64,000 bases of DNA from Numida meleagris (lineage: Eukaryota; Chordata; Aves; Galliformes; Numididae), in the NCBI RefSeq assembly GCF_002078875.1, contig NC_034420.1, positions 6,137,814 through 6,201,813 of the forward strand. Direction: 5' to 3'. The position numbers were made by a program, and so were the translations under genes. A model generated the notes under the pieces. That model saw only the letters and a list, made by a program, of their open reading frames with translations, did not search any database and was not told the DNA's origin. Numbering within the stretch: the stretch's first letter is position 1; every line of letters starts with the position of its first letter. Shown piece by piece: positions 38,181 through 48,437 of this stretch.

Positions 38181-38946
38181 GTGAGTGATGCAGGTTCTTT
38201 ACACACGAAATCTATACTTATATACTTGAAATAGTAATTTTTAAAAAAGAAAAAAAAAGCTTTAATTGCCTTTTTCATTGCTTAGACCTCACAATGTAAA
38301 TCATTGTTCTATATTAGTGTTCAGACTGACTCAGTGGGTTGTAGCTGACTGCACATAAACTATATTTCTCTTAAAGAACATAGAAACGCTTGAATATAAT
38401 TACTGCACATATTTAAATGGGGTTCTTGGGTTTATACCAGCTGTTGCTTTTTTAACTCTGTTTTGCTTCCCCCTCCTCCTGATACTTCTGACAATTTGTC
38501 AAATGAGTGAAAGCGCTGAAGTAAATTTGATATGTTCTTTGATAAACCATACAGACCAAAAGCTTTTCAAGATCTGCTTTTGTAGCAGAGTGATAGAAAG
38601 AGTGGATGTAAGGGATTAGTCTGAGAAAAGAGCATGAGAAAGAATGCAAAATAATGGATTTTTTTTGAAGGTGATTTTTGATACAATCTTATGAACAAGT
38701 GTATAGTTGCCCAGTATTTATCTAGTTAAAAGACTGCTTCTTTCTTTGCATCTAGAATGTTAGTTGGTGTACATTTGGAAATATTCTCACTTCTAGCTTG
38801 CAGAAAGTCAGGTTCTTAAGGACCTTAATTCCTGTAAGATATGTTCTAGGTTATTAGTAATAGGTATATTGTACAGCACTCTTCTCATACTAAACTGTTG
38901 CAGAATGAGTATTTTTGTTACAGTTTCTCTTGTTTCATTCTTGTAG

Positions 38947-39023
38947 GTGTTGGTAACTACATATGTTTTCAAGAAATATATGCAAGAGCCAAGGAACAGC
39001 AAAGCAGAACTGTGGTGTTAAAG
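38947..39023 (+). other. Exon-like block B (77 nt) with good splice sites
   Basis: The acceptor TCTCTTGTTTCATTCTTGTAG ends at 38946 and the donor TTAAAG|GTAGGG begins at 39024. If joined to block A (38069-38180), the reading frame continues as VLVTTYVFKKYMQEPRNSKA and reaches a TAA two bases before the donor. The alternative frame of B, starting VGNYICFQEIYARAKEQQ, is open throughout but does not match the exit phase of block A. The pair is thus either the C-terminal end of a coding sequence whose stop lies in the penultimate exon, two alternative exons, a non-coding transcript, or chance. Confidence 0.33.
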
Positions 39024-40773
39024 GTAGGGTTTAGTGAAATCGAAGTGGCTTTTATACTTCTGAGTGCAACATGTAGTCTACTGCTTTTTAAATGGAATTT
39101 TCACTTTTGATCATTGCACACACAATCTGTGTGAGGCCACTATTCAGAGAAAGGGAATCTAGAATGAAACTGCCTGATTAAAAATACAATTATTAAATAA
39201 CTAAATTGAATGTTAGTTTCCCCCAAAGAATGAACTAAATAATGTCATGATACTGTGACTCATCTTCCTGCTACACCGTAGTGTAAAGAAATAGGAAAAT
39301 TTTGCCAAATATTTTGATATAGTGTGAAAATGTTAATGTAAAACTGAATAGTGAGAGTGTTGTTGTGCTATGGTTCTATTGGTTGATTTGCAATTGAGAG
39401 AAGGTAATGCTACTTTTTTAATTTTTTGAGATGTACTAGATAAAAAGTGTAACGTTAGTGGGTTTTATTTCATAGATAAATGAAAAGTGTTGTATAAATT
39501 AAAAAAAAAAAGAAAAATAATAGAAAAGATGTGATAGGATCACAGCTTCTGTCCCTCAAGGCTGATAACCTTTTGCCCTTCACTATTGAACATTCATTTA
39601 ATATTTAAAGACAGTAGAAGAAATTGTTTCTGTTGCTTAAGCTACACATCAGCTTCTTTTCACTTTGCTGTATAGTTGTGTTCCTTGAAGTATTAACGCC
39701 ACAAATTGATTTATTTGTGTCTTTTGTAAATCTGGTAAACTTGAAGAGACCTGCAGGATTTTTACAGTTCAGTTTTTCTCATAATTGTCTGTGCAACTTT
39801 AAATATTCCAGTTGATTTTGTGAATTTGTTTGGGAAGTTTCTATTTCGTGAATGTATCAACCAATTCCACCAAATATACTTGAAGGTGAAGATGTCCATT
39901 TTTAAATCTTCTTGTAGGAGGGCTTCAACTGAACAGTAGCATTTTGCTCGCATTTGTGAGCTGAAAGAAAGAGTTGGAGGTAGTGGCATGTCTTCAAGGC
40001 AAAGAAACAATTTAACCTTTCCCTGTAGCGCCTAAGTCTTCCTTTGAAAAGAATACTAATATGCATGGAGTTCTGTGGGCAAGAGAGAAATATTTGAGTG
40101 GTGTTTGTTTTGTTGTTGTTGTTTTCCCTGATAATATCTGTTTTGGGTGCATGGCTAGCTAGGAAAGGCAAAACACAACCTCTTTGTTTTATCACAGATG
40201 GAGGCTGAAGAATTTCCAAGAAAATAAAAGATTTATTGAGAAGCTGTTCTCAAATTCTCTTTTAGCATCTTTTGTTATTGTTGTCATATTTTGTGAACTG
40301 CTGTGCTTTACCTGATTTAAAGCATGCTTCTTAAATGTTTGAGCTAAAGTACCTGGGGTGACAGTACGGGGAAAAAATGGGGAGGAAGTGAACCAAAACC
40401 AGACATATTTTTGGAGACAGTCTGACAACGTTCCTTGCATACTATATGCTACGGGTAACAATATGCTGAGCACAAGATAACGGGACATTTGAGCAGAAGC
40501 GCATTGTCTTGTTACTGTCAAGGACAGCTATTCCTCTGAACACTTTTTCACTTCCTGAATACCTAGTTAGCTAGGTTTTATGAATTTTCAAGTCATTTTT
40601 GTTGCGGGTTATGAAAAGCTTGTGTAAGCTTATCGCAGTTTCTGAAAGGCTAGGAGCCCACTCTGAGAACTCTTCCTTCTCTAGAGGACTTATGTAAGTG
40701 ATTACAGAACCAATTTCTCATTGTGTCAGATTATTTGGACAGAAAATCTCTAAGTATGTTCATTTATTAAAAT

Positions 40774-40800
40774 TATTTTCCATTTCAGAAATGGAAAATA
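40774..40800. repeat. Perfect 27-nt palindrome
   Basis: TATTTTCCATTTC at 40774-40786 is the exact reverse complement of GAAATGGAAAATA at 40788-40800, with a single A at the centre. A run of T follows shortly after. Each arm contains the GGAAAA/TTTTCC core typical of NFAT-family sites, so a dimeric protein site is conceivable. The loop is too small for a normal RNA hairpin. Confidence 0.8.
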
Positions 40801-42428
40801 CTTTTTTTTTTTACGTTGTGTGACACTGATCCATATGCAAATGGCTTCTAGTTTTCAAATTGAAGTATTTTGTTAAGGGCTTGCACGTGTCTGAGGTGCT
40901 GTATCTCACAGAAGATGAAGTGGCAGTATGCTGTGCAGGGGTCTTGTGTGAGGTAGGCTTGCTGCATGCACTGCATCCTCCAGATGAACTTGAGGTAGCA
41001 AATAATTATGAATTGTTGGGAATGAGAACATTCTGTGTAAGCTACTGCGGAATCAGTCCTTCAGTTGAAGGATGACCCTCTTGGAGACCTGCATAAGTAA
41101 TTCAGGTGAGCAACTCAAGTTCATATTGATACCTGAAATCCGTTCAGTTTTCAATTTCGTGTTCTCATTTCTTTTGAAGTATTCCAGGGAAGTTCACTGT
41201 ATTTTTGTTGGTTATGTGGATGATTCAAAATGTTAATGAGAATGCTGTTACTCATTACAACAATGCTGAAGCACTAGATAGTATTAAGTATGTTCAAGAA
41301 AAGATTAAGTTCAGTTTTTGTATTGTAATGCAACTTTAACTTGAAGGTTCTTTAAGGAGAAAAACGTCCTCTCAGTCTTTCTGATAATGCACCGAGGAAA
41401 AGAAAAGTCAGTATGTTGAATAAAAAAATAAAAGGGAACTGGGGAAGATGATGATACCATCTCAGCCTTGATCTTGCAATGAAATGGAGAAAGACAGTCT
41501 TGTTCTCTACAAGCTTTTGTAGGAATACATGGAAATGCAGTCATTTCCATTAATATGTATGTACTGAAGTTATGCTGGGTGCAAGAATGTGCCTGAAGGC
41601 TTGCATAAAGGGTTTAGAACCTTGGCACAAAATCATAATGCTCAAGTTTGAGAGAAGTGGCAAAGATAACAGGAAGTGGGAATTACTTTTCCCCTGTTGA
41701 GATATTTAAGATCAATTATTAAATAACTCAATAAAAATTTCACAGTTGCTTTAAGGTATTTTAATTAGATTTGTTTCAGTGTACTGTCCTGTTGTGCTGG
41801 GAGGAAAAAAATTCTTTGACAGCATGTGATTGACCATAATAATAACACAAACATCAAAATGATATACTGCCTCTGATGTGCAGACAAAATGAACAACCAA
41901 CTATTTCAATGTTGTAAGAAATACGGCATCAGAATGTGAGTTCACAGCTTACTTATTTCAGATTTTTTTTCTGCTGATTTTGATGAGAAGCTTGGACTTA
42001 ATTTCTAGACTGAATTATATGACAGCCAGTTATTGCATTAATCTTGCCATGTTTTATATGCCCACATGGTCTCACATAAGTTTTGTTCCTGTTTTGTTTT
42101 TATCCGTTATTAAGAATTGTTGTTAGTACTGCTTTTTAGAGCTTGTAAGGCTGTAATAATAACAAGTCCATAAGAGAGTCTGGATATTGTTTGACGAAGA
42201 TGCAGCTAGTGATATTGTAGGCATTAGCTGGTAACTAGCAGATATAGAAGATACCTTTAAGAATCTACTGTGAGATAAGCTACTTAGTAAATACTTGATC
42301 ACAGCTTAGTAGTCGTTTGATGCATTGAGACGCTTCATTTAAAAAAAAAAAATTGTTGCGATATACAAAGATGAGTAAACCATTTGTAAGTTCTTAATGT
42401 TGAGAATGGGCGACATAGTATGTACAGG

Positions 42429-43004
42429 TGTTATAGGTTAAACCCTCAGTAGGCAACTGAGCCCTACGAAGTCACTTGCTCACTTCCTTCTTAGTGAGTT
42501 GTGGAGGAGGATCAGAAAGGTAAGAGTGAAAGCTTGTGACCTGAGATCAAGATAGTTTAGGCAAAGCAGATTCTGTGTGCACAAGCAATGCCAACTAAAG
42601 TATTCATTGAGTACTTCTCATTAGCAGGCCAGGTGTTCAGCCATTTCCAGGAAATTGGGGTTTTATCTTGTGGAATGTTTACTTGGGAAGACAAATACCA
42701 CAGTTATTTCCTTCTCCCAGCTTTTTAGCTCAGCATGCTGTCTCATGATATGAGGGTATGAGACATCCTTTTGATCAGTCTGGGACAGGTGTCCTGACTG
42801 TTCCATCCCTTCCAGCTGCTCGTTTACCTCAGCCTAACCTGGAGGCAGCTTGAGAAAGACAGGCCTTGACATTCTGCAGCCAGTGGTCAGCAATATCTAA
42901 GACATGGCTATGTTCTCAGTGCTGTTTGCACCACGGATCCAAAACAGCACTCTATGAGCTACTGTGAAGAAAATAAACTCTATTCCTGGGAAAAAATAAG
43001 TCCA
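42429..43004 (+). mobile_element. Solo LTR of an avian endogenous retrovirus
   Basis: This block of about 576 bp begins TGTTATAGGTTAAACC and ends near AAGTCCA. It follows an avian ERV LTR that I recall: an early 'ggcaactgagcccta' region, then 'gcaggccaggtgttcagcca', then 'acttgggaagacaaata'. 'cagtctgggacaggtgtcctgactg' follows, and near the 3' end 'gaagaaaataaactctattcc', which contains an AATAAA-type polyadenylation signal. No flanking duplication is visible and the 3' edge is diverged, so it is probably older than the LTR at 26284. No internal retroviral sequence remains. The exact ERV class (K or L) is not settled here. Confidence 0.8.
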
Positions 43005-44764
43005 ACCTTCTGCTGTCCTGTTGTTTAGAAAGTAAATTTAGTTGGAGATTTGAAAGATTTGTTTTTTCCATACTGTCTTCTGTTTACATAATTTCATTCT
43101 TTTCTATAGAAGTTGCAAAATTTCAGCACTCTGCAAGTTTCTTCTAAGAGCTATGATCCCATTCAATGTACATTTTTCACTGGCTTTAAAGCTTTATAAG
43201 TAACGATAGGCTGTTCTTTGCCAGTTGTTGGATGTGTGCCATCAGCAACATTTCTTGAGGATTCAGTGAAAAGGCAATGAAAACCTTGTAGTGCTGTTGC
43301 CTGTCCTATATAAAGTACAGAGTGATGGAGATCATTCATAGAACTTGTGACTTTAGTGCTGATCACAGAGAAAAAAGCTTGATTTGTTTTTGCTGTATTT
43401 TTTTCAAATCACTGATTTTTAATAACAGTCTCACCTTAAAGGATTTTCACCTTTTAAAACTCACTGGTTTTAGTGTTCCTCTTATTGTCCTTAATTACTT
43501 TTTAGACTGAAAAACAGTCTTGTTCTTCTTATTTTGCAAGTCAGCCCTTTTATTAGTACTTCTGATGAGTTGGTATTGTACCAAGATATCTTTCCTCAAG
43601 CAATCTTTACTGCGTGTCTATCTGTAAGAAAACATTGTTGCTTTGAAGTCTTGAAAAATGTGTATCCAGCTTTTTTCTTGTAATCCCTCTTTTAAAGTAT
43701 TTTGAGTTTTTTCTTAGTTGAAGCTGATTACCTATGCAAGTTAAACACTAAAAAGTGAAGAGGTGAATACATTGGAAACAAAGAGCTGAAGTGTGTATTC
43801 TGTGATTCAAATAGAAATAAATTTGTATAAGGGATTGTTTTAATTTTGACTGCCACTTGGTAGTGGTCTGGTGGAGTCTTTGGTGATATTCTCTGGGTGG
43901 ATGTTACCAGTTCCAAGACTTCAGTAGAACAATGCATTCTTGGCAGTACTTTCAGACCAGTAATCAATGATAAATATCTTGCAATTAAGGGAAAAAAAAG
44001 CATTTCTTTTTTTTTTTTTGCCTCCTCTCCAGAAGTGGTTGATGATCAGCGGTAACTGTGGGGAGTTCATGGCATATGGGAGAAACATGCTCAGTTTTGG
44101 AAACTCCTTTCTATGACTAAAATTATTATTCGAAATCATTATTCTATTCTAAGTTTTCCTAACAGTAAAATGTTAAGAATCTGGAGTAGGGTTTTGCTCA
44201 TGGAGTCTTAAAAGTTAAAGGAGGAATATGGCATTCGATTTTTCAGAAGCCAGAGGCTTTATATTTACTGCTTGCTTTCTCTTTTTTAGGGTGCAGATTT
44301 TCACTTGGTTTGCTTGTGCTCTTATCTGACTGAATGCATTTTCCTGTTATTTGTTGTCCAGCTGAATGGAGGCATACATATTAACTGATCTTAGAAAGGC
44401 TGCAACGTACTTAAAAGTTCAAAAAACTTGCAAAGTCTTGAGGGAGATGGGGGTATGCGACTCTTTGACTACCTTGATAGACAACTTGCATAAACTTGGG
44501 ATCCCTGCTGTGCTTTTTTGCCTAGAAAATGATTCTCATTAGGTCTGAGCTTCCATGGCTATGCTGTTTTCTATATTTGTAGTCTATTATATTGGGAAAA
44601 GAAAGCCTCCCATCTTTCTACAGAAGACCTTACATATTTTTACTCCAGTTTGCTGGGATGACAAAGATGCCTTACGATATTGGTGTTGGTATGTATGCAC
44701 ACACACACGTGCATATATATCTGTGAAGTGGGAAGGAGAAAGTATTCACGAGCTTGAGCAAAAG
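43005..44764. other. Gene-less AT-rich sequence
   Basis: Unique-looking sequence lies between the second solo LTR and the CR1 cluster. It holds a short CA run at 44698-44708 followed by AT-rich sequence, and a T14 run near 44008. No exon with both splice sites and no RNA gene is recognised. Confidence 0.6.
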
Positions 44765-45372
44765 AGGTGAATCCAAAGAGTGGTGGTCAGTGGCTCCGTG
44801 TCTAGATGGAGATCAGTGATGAGTGGTGTCCTCCAGTGGTTAGTTTTGGGACCAGTACTCCCTAGTATCTTCATCAGTGATATCTGTGGTGAGGTCGAGT
44901 GCACCCTCAGCAAATTTGCAGATGACACTAAAGCTGTGAGGCGTGCTCAATGCTCTTGAGGGATGGAATGCCATCCAGAGGGAGCTAGACAGCCTTGAGC
45001 AGTGTGCTCAGTAGAATCTCATGAGGTTCAGCAAATCCAAGTGCATGGTCTTGCACCTGGATTGAAGCAACACCCACTACTGATACAAACTGAGGTATGA
45101 AAGGATTGAGTGCAGCCATGCCAAAAAAGACCTGGAGTACAGGTGGATGGGAAGCTGGACATGAGCCAGCAGTGTGCCTCACAGCCCAGAAACCAACTGT
45201 ATTGTGGGCTGCAGGAAAAGAAGTATGGCCAGCAGGTCATGGGAGGTGATCCTGCCCTTATGCTCTGTGCTGGGGAGGCCTCACCTGGAGTACTGCGTCT
45301 AGCTGTGGAGTCCTCAGTACGGGAGAGACATGAACCTGTTGGAGTGTGTCCAGAGAAGGGCCATCAAAAAAA
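44765..45372 (+). mobile_element. Older CR1 LINE, left part, with RT motif
   Basis: A sense CR1 copy enters within the reverse transcriptase domain of ORF2. The catalytic box is readable as [10 protein letters not shown], with the two aspartates at 44921-44926. The sequence continues through 'cctcacctggagtactgcg' and stops at 'agaagggccatcaaaaaaatc', where a younger CR1 interrupts it. Several frameshifts and in-frame stops break the ORF. The diverged state indicates an old copy of a different subfamily from the insert. Its continuation is at 45748. Confidence 0.9.
44800..45365 (+). pseudogene. CR1 ORF2 reverse transcriptase remnant, interrupted
   Basis: This is the coding part of the older CR1, with the RT active-site box FADD at 44915-44926. 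No single frame covers it, because stops and frameshifts occur throughout. The protein's C-terminal third continues after the nested insertion as YEAMLRELGLCSLEKRRLQG and RIRGNGFKFKEGRFKLDVRK, 45775-46064. It is non-functional because of both decay and the insertion. Confidence 0.8.
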
Positions 45373-45747
45373 TCATAGAATCATAGAATTAGCTAGGTTG
45401 GAAAAGACCTACAAGATCACCTAGTCCAACCATCCACCTACCACCAATAACCCCACTAAACCATGTCTCTCAACACAACATCTAAACATTTCTTGAACAC
45501 CTCCAGGGACGGTGACTCCACCACCTCCCTGGGCAGCCCATTCCAGCGCCTGACCACTCTTTCAGAAAAGTAGTGTTTCCTAATGTCCAGCCGAAATCTC
45601 CCCTGGCGCAACTTGAAGCCATTCCCCCTCGTCCTGTCACTAGTTACAAGAGAGAAGAGGCCGACCCCCAGCTCACTACAACCTCCCTTCAGGTAGTTAT
45701 AGAGAGCGATAAGGTCTCCCCTGAGCCTCCTCTTCTCCAGGCTGAAA
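45373..45747 (-). mobile_element. Younger CR1 LINE nested in the older CR1, antisense
   Basis: An antisense, 5'-truncated CR1 of about 375 bp interrupts the older copy. Its tail octamers (TCATAGAA TCATAGAA) are at the left edge. Next come the antisense 3' UTR ('ttggaaaagacctacaagatc') and ORF2 end, and the truncation point is at 'cttctccaggctgaa'. The flanking older CR1 resumes at once with 'atgatccaagggatgg', so almost no target sequence was lost. It is close in sequence to the CR1 at 20780 and looks young. No clear target-site duplication is seen, as usual for CR1. Confidence 0.95.
45456..45747 (-). pseudogene. CR1 ORF2 C-terminus, frame still open
   Basis: On the minus strand the last 95 or so codons of CR1 ORF2 are uninterrupted, from [20 protein letters not shown] through [19 protein letters not shown] to [19 protein letters not shown] and the stop. 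The endonuclease and the RT core are missing because of 5' truncation, so the copy is dead although its reading frame is clean. The clean frame supports recent insertion. The open frame extends a little into the older CR1 by chance. Confidence 0.85.
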
Positions 45748-46161
45748 TGATCCAAGGGATGGAACACATCTCATATGAGGCTATGCTGAGAGAGCTGGGG
45801 CTGTGCAGTCTGGAGAAGAGAAGACTCCAAGGTGACCTGAGGGCAGCATTTCAGTATCTAAGGGGGAGCCACAGGAAAGAAGGGGACGGACTCTTTAGCT
45901 GGATCTGTGGTGATAGGATAAGGGGAAATGGTTTCAAGTTCAAAGAGGGTAGATTTAAGTTGGATGTAAGGAAAAAGTCTTTTGCGGTGAGGCACTGGAA
46001 CAGTTTGCCTGGAGATGTGGTTGTTGCCCTATCCCTGGAGACTTTCAAGGTGAGGCTGGACTAGACTTTGAACAACCCGGCTGAGCTGTGGATGTCCCTG
46101 TTCATTGCAGGGGAGTTGGACTAGATGATCTTTAAGGGTCCCTTCTAAGGATTCTTTGATT
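45748..46161 (+). mobile_element. Older CR1 LINE, right part, to its 3' end
   Basis: The older sense CR1 continues after the nested insertion. It carries the C-terminal ORF2 region, with residues such as [20 protein letters not shown] and HWNSLPGDVVVALSLETFKV. The 3' UTR with 'ggggagttggactagatgatctttaagg' follows, and then a degraded tail near 46155. A chimeric + frame (45573-46064) joins antisense insert to this part and should not be read as a gene. Confidence 0.92.
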
Positions 46162-47630
46162 AAAAATAAAATACCCAAGTTGTTGAGAGAGTGGGTGGAC
46201 TATACCTATACAAACCACTTTCATGTGGAAGAATGCTAACTGTAATTGAATTGGAATTTATTATTTACATTAAGTCTCAGTGGTACTTCAAACTGTCGGC
46301 TGAAAAACATTTTCATTCTTTCTCTTAAATTTTAAAGACAGCTTGTTCTTCCATGACTCTATAATCGTCCTTTGTTGTTGTTGTTTGTTTTCTTTTTCCC
46401 TTCTCTCTCTCTTTCCTGGTACTTTTATTTTGTAAGAGAAAAATCTGGTAATACCAGAGCTCTTTTGTTAGGGAGGCTTGGTTTCTCCTTCACTCTCCTT
46501 CTCTGCTTTTGGAAATGTCGATGCAGATTTTAATGCAAATGAACCCTTCAGTGGCTCTAGGGCCAGTTCAATGCAAATGAAGCACTTGGATTATCGGATG
46601 TGGAGAATTCAACAGTGTTTTTGATGCTTCATGAATTAATGCTTTATAAATTATACATCAAAGAAAATACATGAACCCAATTTATCAAACATTGTCTGGA
46701 GTTCACTTAAGCTCTTCATAAGCTGAGTTTACATTGCAGGACAGATGTGTTTGCCTGACCACCTTACTTCCCAGACAATCCAGAGCTTACTGAAGTATTA
46801 CATAGCTTCTTCCCTGCCTGTGTACCAGACTTCCTCTTGTTTAAAGGAAACCCAAATACATGGCACTGATGGCGCATATCTGATCCTGTTTGAACTGTTA
46901 GCTGGGACTCAGTCAAGATACACACTTGGACTGATGTTTGTACCATGGTGTGTATAAATGGATGTAGAGGAAGTCAGGTTGGCTATACCTGATATAGTAG
47001 TATGGATGACAAACTAGTCATTAATGGTGCTTTTTCTATGGTGCTCCTTCTTCTATTTTCCATTCCTTTTTCTGAGGCTTAGGGGGAAAAAGTAGAATAC
47101 TTCACTTCATGATACAAGATAGGTTCAACTGAATTGTTACTTATTCATGGGAATCTTTTGTTTTTCTTAAAATACCTTTGAAACTATTCAGGATCGCCAA
47201 GGGATATTATGGCTCTGAAACACCTTCTTTCTATGCTTTAGATGAAAAAAAGATTGAATTTTGCCTTCAACCTTCCACTTTTGCCTACCCAATCAATCTT
47301 TTCTTTCATCTAGTTGAATATCAACAGCACCTGGAAAGTGTAGCATTATTGAAAGTTTTTACCTAAAGGAGGTAAAAGATGATTTTTCCCTTAGATTCAG
47401 ATAAGTAGCTGAAGGACTTAAAACTATTATACACCAAGTAAAAGCAGCCACATTTGATTTCCACTGTTCTTAGACTAATGTTAACTCATCAAAGGAGAAA
47501 GCTATATTAGTTAATTTTGCTATGCTAGATGGTCCTTTGGTTCTTGATTATGTGACCTCATTATCACACCTCATTATGTGAACTTAGATATGATAATTTG
47601 CATTTTTGTCGAAGGGAATGATATAAAGCT
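46162..47630. other. Gene-less sequence with a possible regulatory core
   Basis: No exon is recognised. The part from about 46500 to 46720 holds two octamers and AT-rich homeodomain-like sites, described separately. The rest, including the pyrimidine-rich stretch at 46370-46430, is unremarkable. Confidence 0.55.
46500..46720. promoter_or_regulatory. Candidate regulatory element with paired POU octamers
   Basis: Two perfect octamers, ATGCAAAT, occur in the same orientation at 46533-46540 and 46571-46578, 38 bases apart. Each is followed by GAA/GAAGC. Downstream come ATGAATTAATGC, TTTATAAATTATACATCAAAG and AATTTATCAAAC, which resemble homeodomain and TCF/LEF-type sites. The octamer is the binding site of POU-family factors such as OCT1 or POU3. 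The texture resembles a conserved enhancer, but conservation cannot be seen from one sequence. Confidence 0.4.
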
Positions 47631-47857
47631 GGACAAGAGAAGTTCAGGTTGGGTATTACGAGGAAGTTCTTCACCAAAGGCTGATTTGGCCCTGGAATGG
47701 ACTCCGTAGGGCCGTGGTCGCAGCACCCAGCTGATGGAGTTCAAGAGGCGTTTGGATGCTCTCAGACATGGGTTTAAACTTTGGGTGGTTCTGTGTGGAG
47801 TCAGGAGTTGGACTCAGTGATTCTTGTGAGTTCTTTCCAACTCTTGGTGTTCTATGC
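47631..47857 (+). mobile_element. CR1 LINE 3' end, sense, older subfamily
   Basis: About 225 bp match the CR1 3' end: 'ggtattacgaggaagttcttcacc', 'cagctgatggagttcaagaggcgtttgga', 'ggagttggactcagtgattcttgtgagt' and a decayed terminal unit, TTCTATG. The wording resembles older CR1 subfamilies rather than the copy at 20780. It is strongly 5'-truncated and non-coding. Confidence 0.9.
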
Positions 47858-48403
47858 TTTTCTTCTGTTTTTTTTTTCTGTGCTGCTGTTTTAGTTGCAA
47901 AAGGAAAACTAAAGAGTTACTTGTTTAACTTGTATCAAAATATGAGTTCATGTCATCAGTACAACTACAGTAGAGGAGATAAAGACATCTGAAAGTTTTA
48001 ACTGCTTTGAAATAATTGCTGTTTTTAAAATGGAAAAGTAGTTTGAAAACACAAAAAGAATAGCAAAAAACCAGTATTGCAATTGGTAATTTTCATATCA
48101 GCCTGTCCTCTGAAGAAAATTAATGATGCTTCTTGGCTCATCATGCAAAGTATGTGGTATAGCAGGGAGAATTGGGAAAGTGACAAGAAGCTTGACTTGA
48201 TTTGTAAACTTGTTGACAGCCTTGGTTTTCTTATCCACAGGGAATGTAGAATCATACTGATGCGTCTTTTGTCACAATAATTATTCTTCTAATGAGGAAA
48301 ATTAACATTTACATCCCATAATTAGCTTTCCTAGTACTCAGTATAGTTCTTGTATTGGGGAATGTGTTGAGGTCCCAGCCAAGATGTACGTATGTGCAGC
48401 AGT

Positions 48404-48437
48404 CTTTTCCAGTGTGAATGATTCTGTGATTCTATGG
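48404..48437 (+). mobile_element. Minimal CR1 tail fragment
   Basis: Only about 34 bp remain: CTTTTCCAGTGTGAATGATT followed by CTGTGATTCTATGG. This is the CR1 end ('cttttccaacct...gattctatg') with its octamer tail. It is either an extremely 5'-truncated insertion or the eroded end of an old copy. Confidence 0.6.

Larger units (their letters stand above)
37275..42428. other. Intron-like sequence with exon-like blocks but no complete gene
   Basis: Apart from the hairpin at 37633, the two exon-like blocks at 38069 and 38947 and the palindrome at 40774, nothing is recognised. The + open frame at 40860-41075 and the minus frames around 39762-40521 have no recognisable domain. Long T or A runs occur near 39490, 40801 and 42341. 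Confidence 0.55.

Noticed and set aside
40860..41075. 71-codon + frame with a protein-like middle (EDEVAVCCAG, HPPDELEVAN)
   Set aside because: No family is recognised and there are no flanking splice sites of quality. It is left as unexplained rather than called a gene.
45573..46064. 163-codon + strand open frame as a gene
   Set aside because: It is antisense CR1 joined to sense CR1 by the nested insertion. The right half is plain CR1 ORF2 and the left half is the wrong strand.
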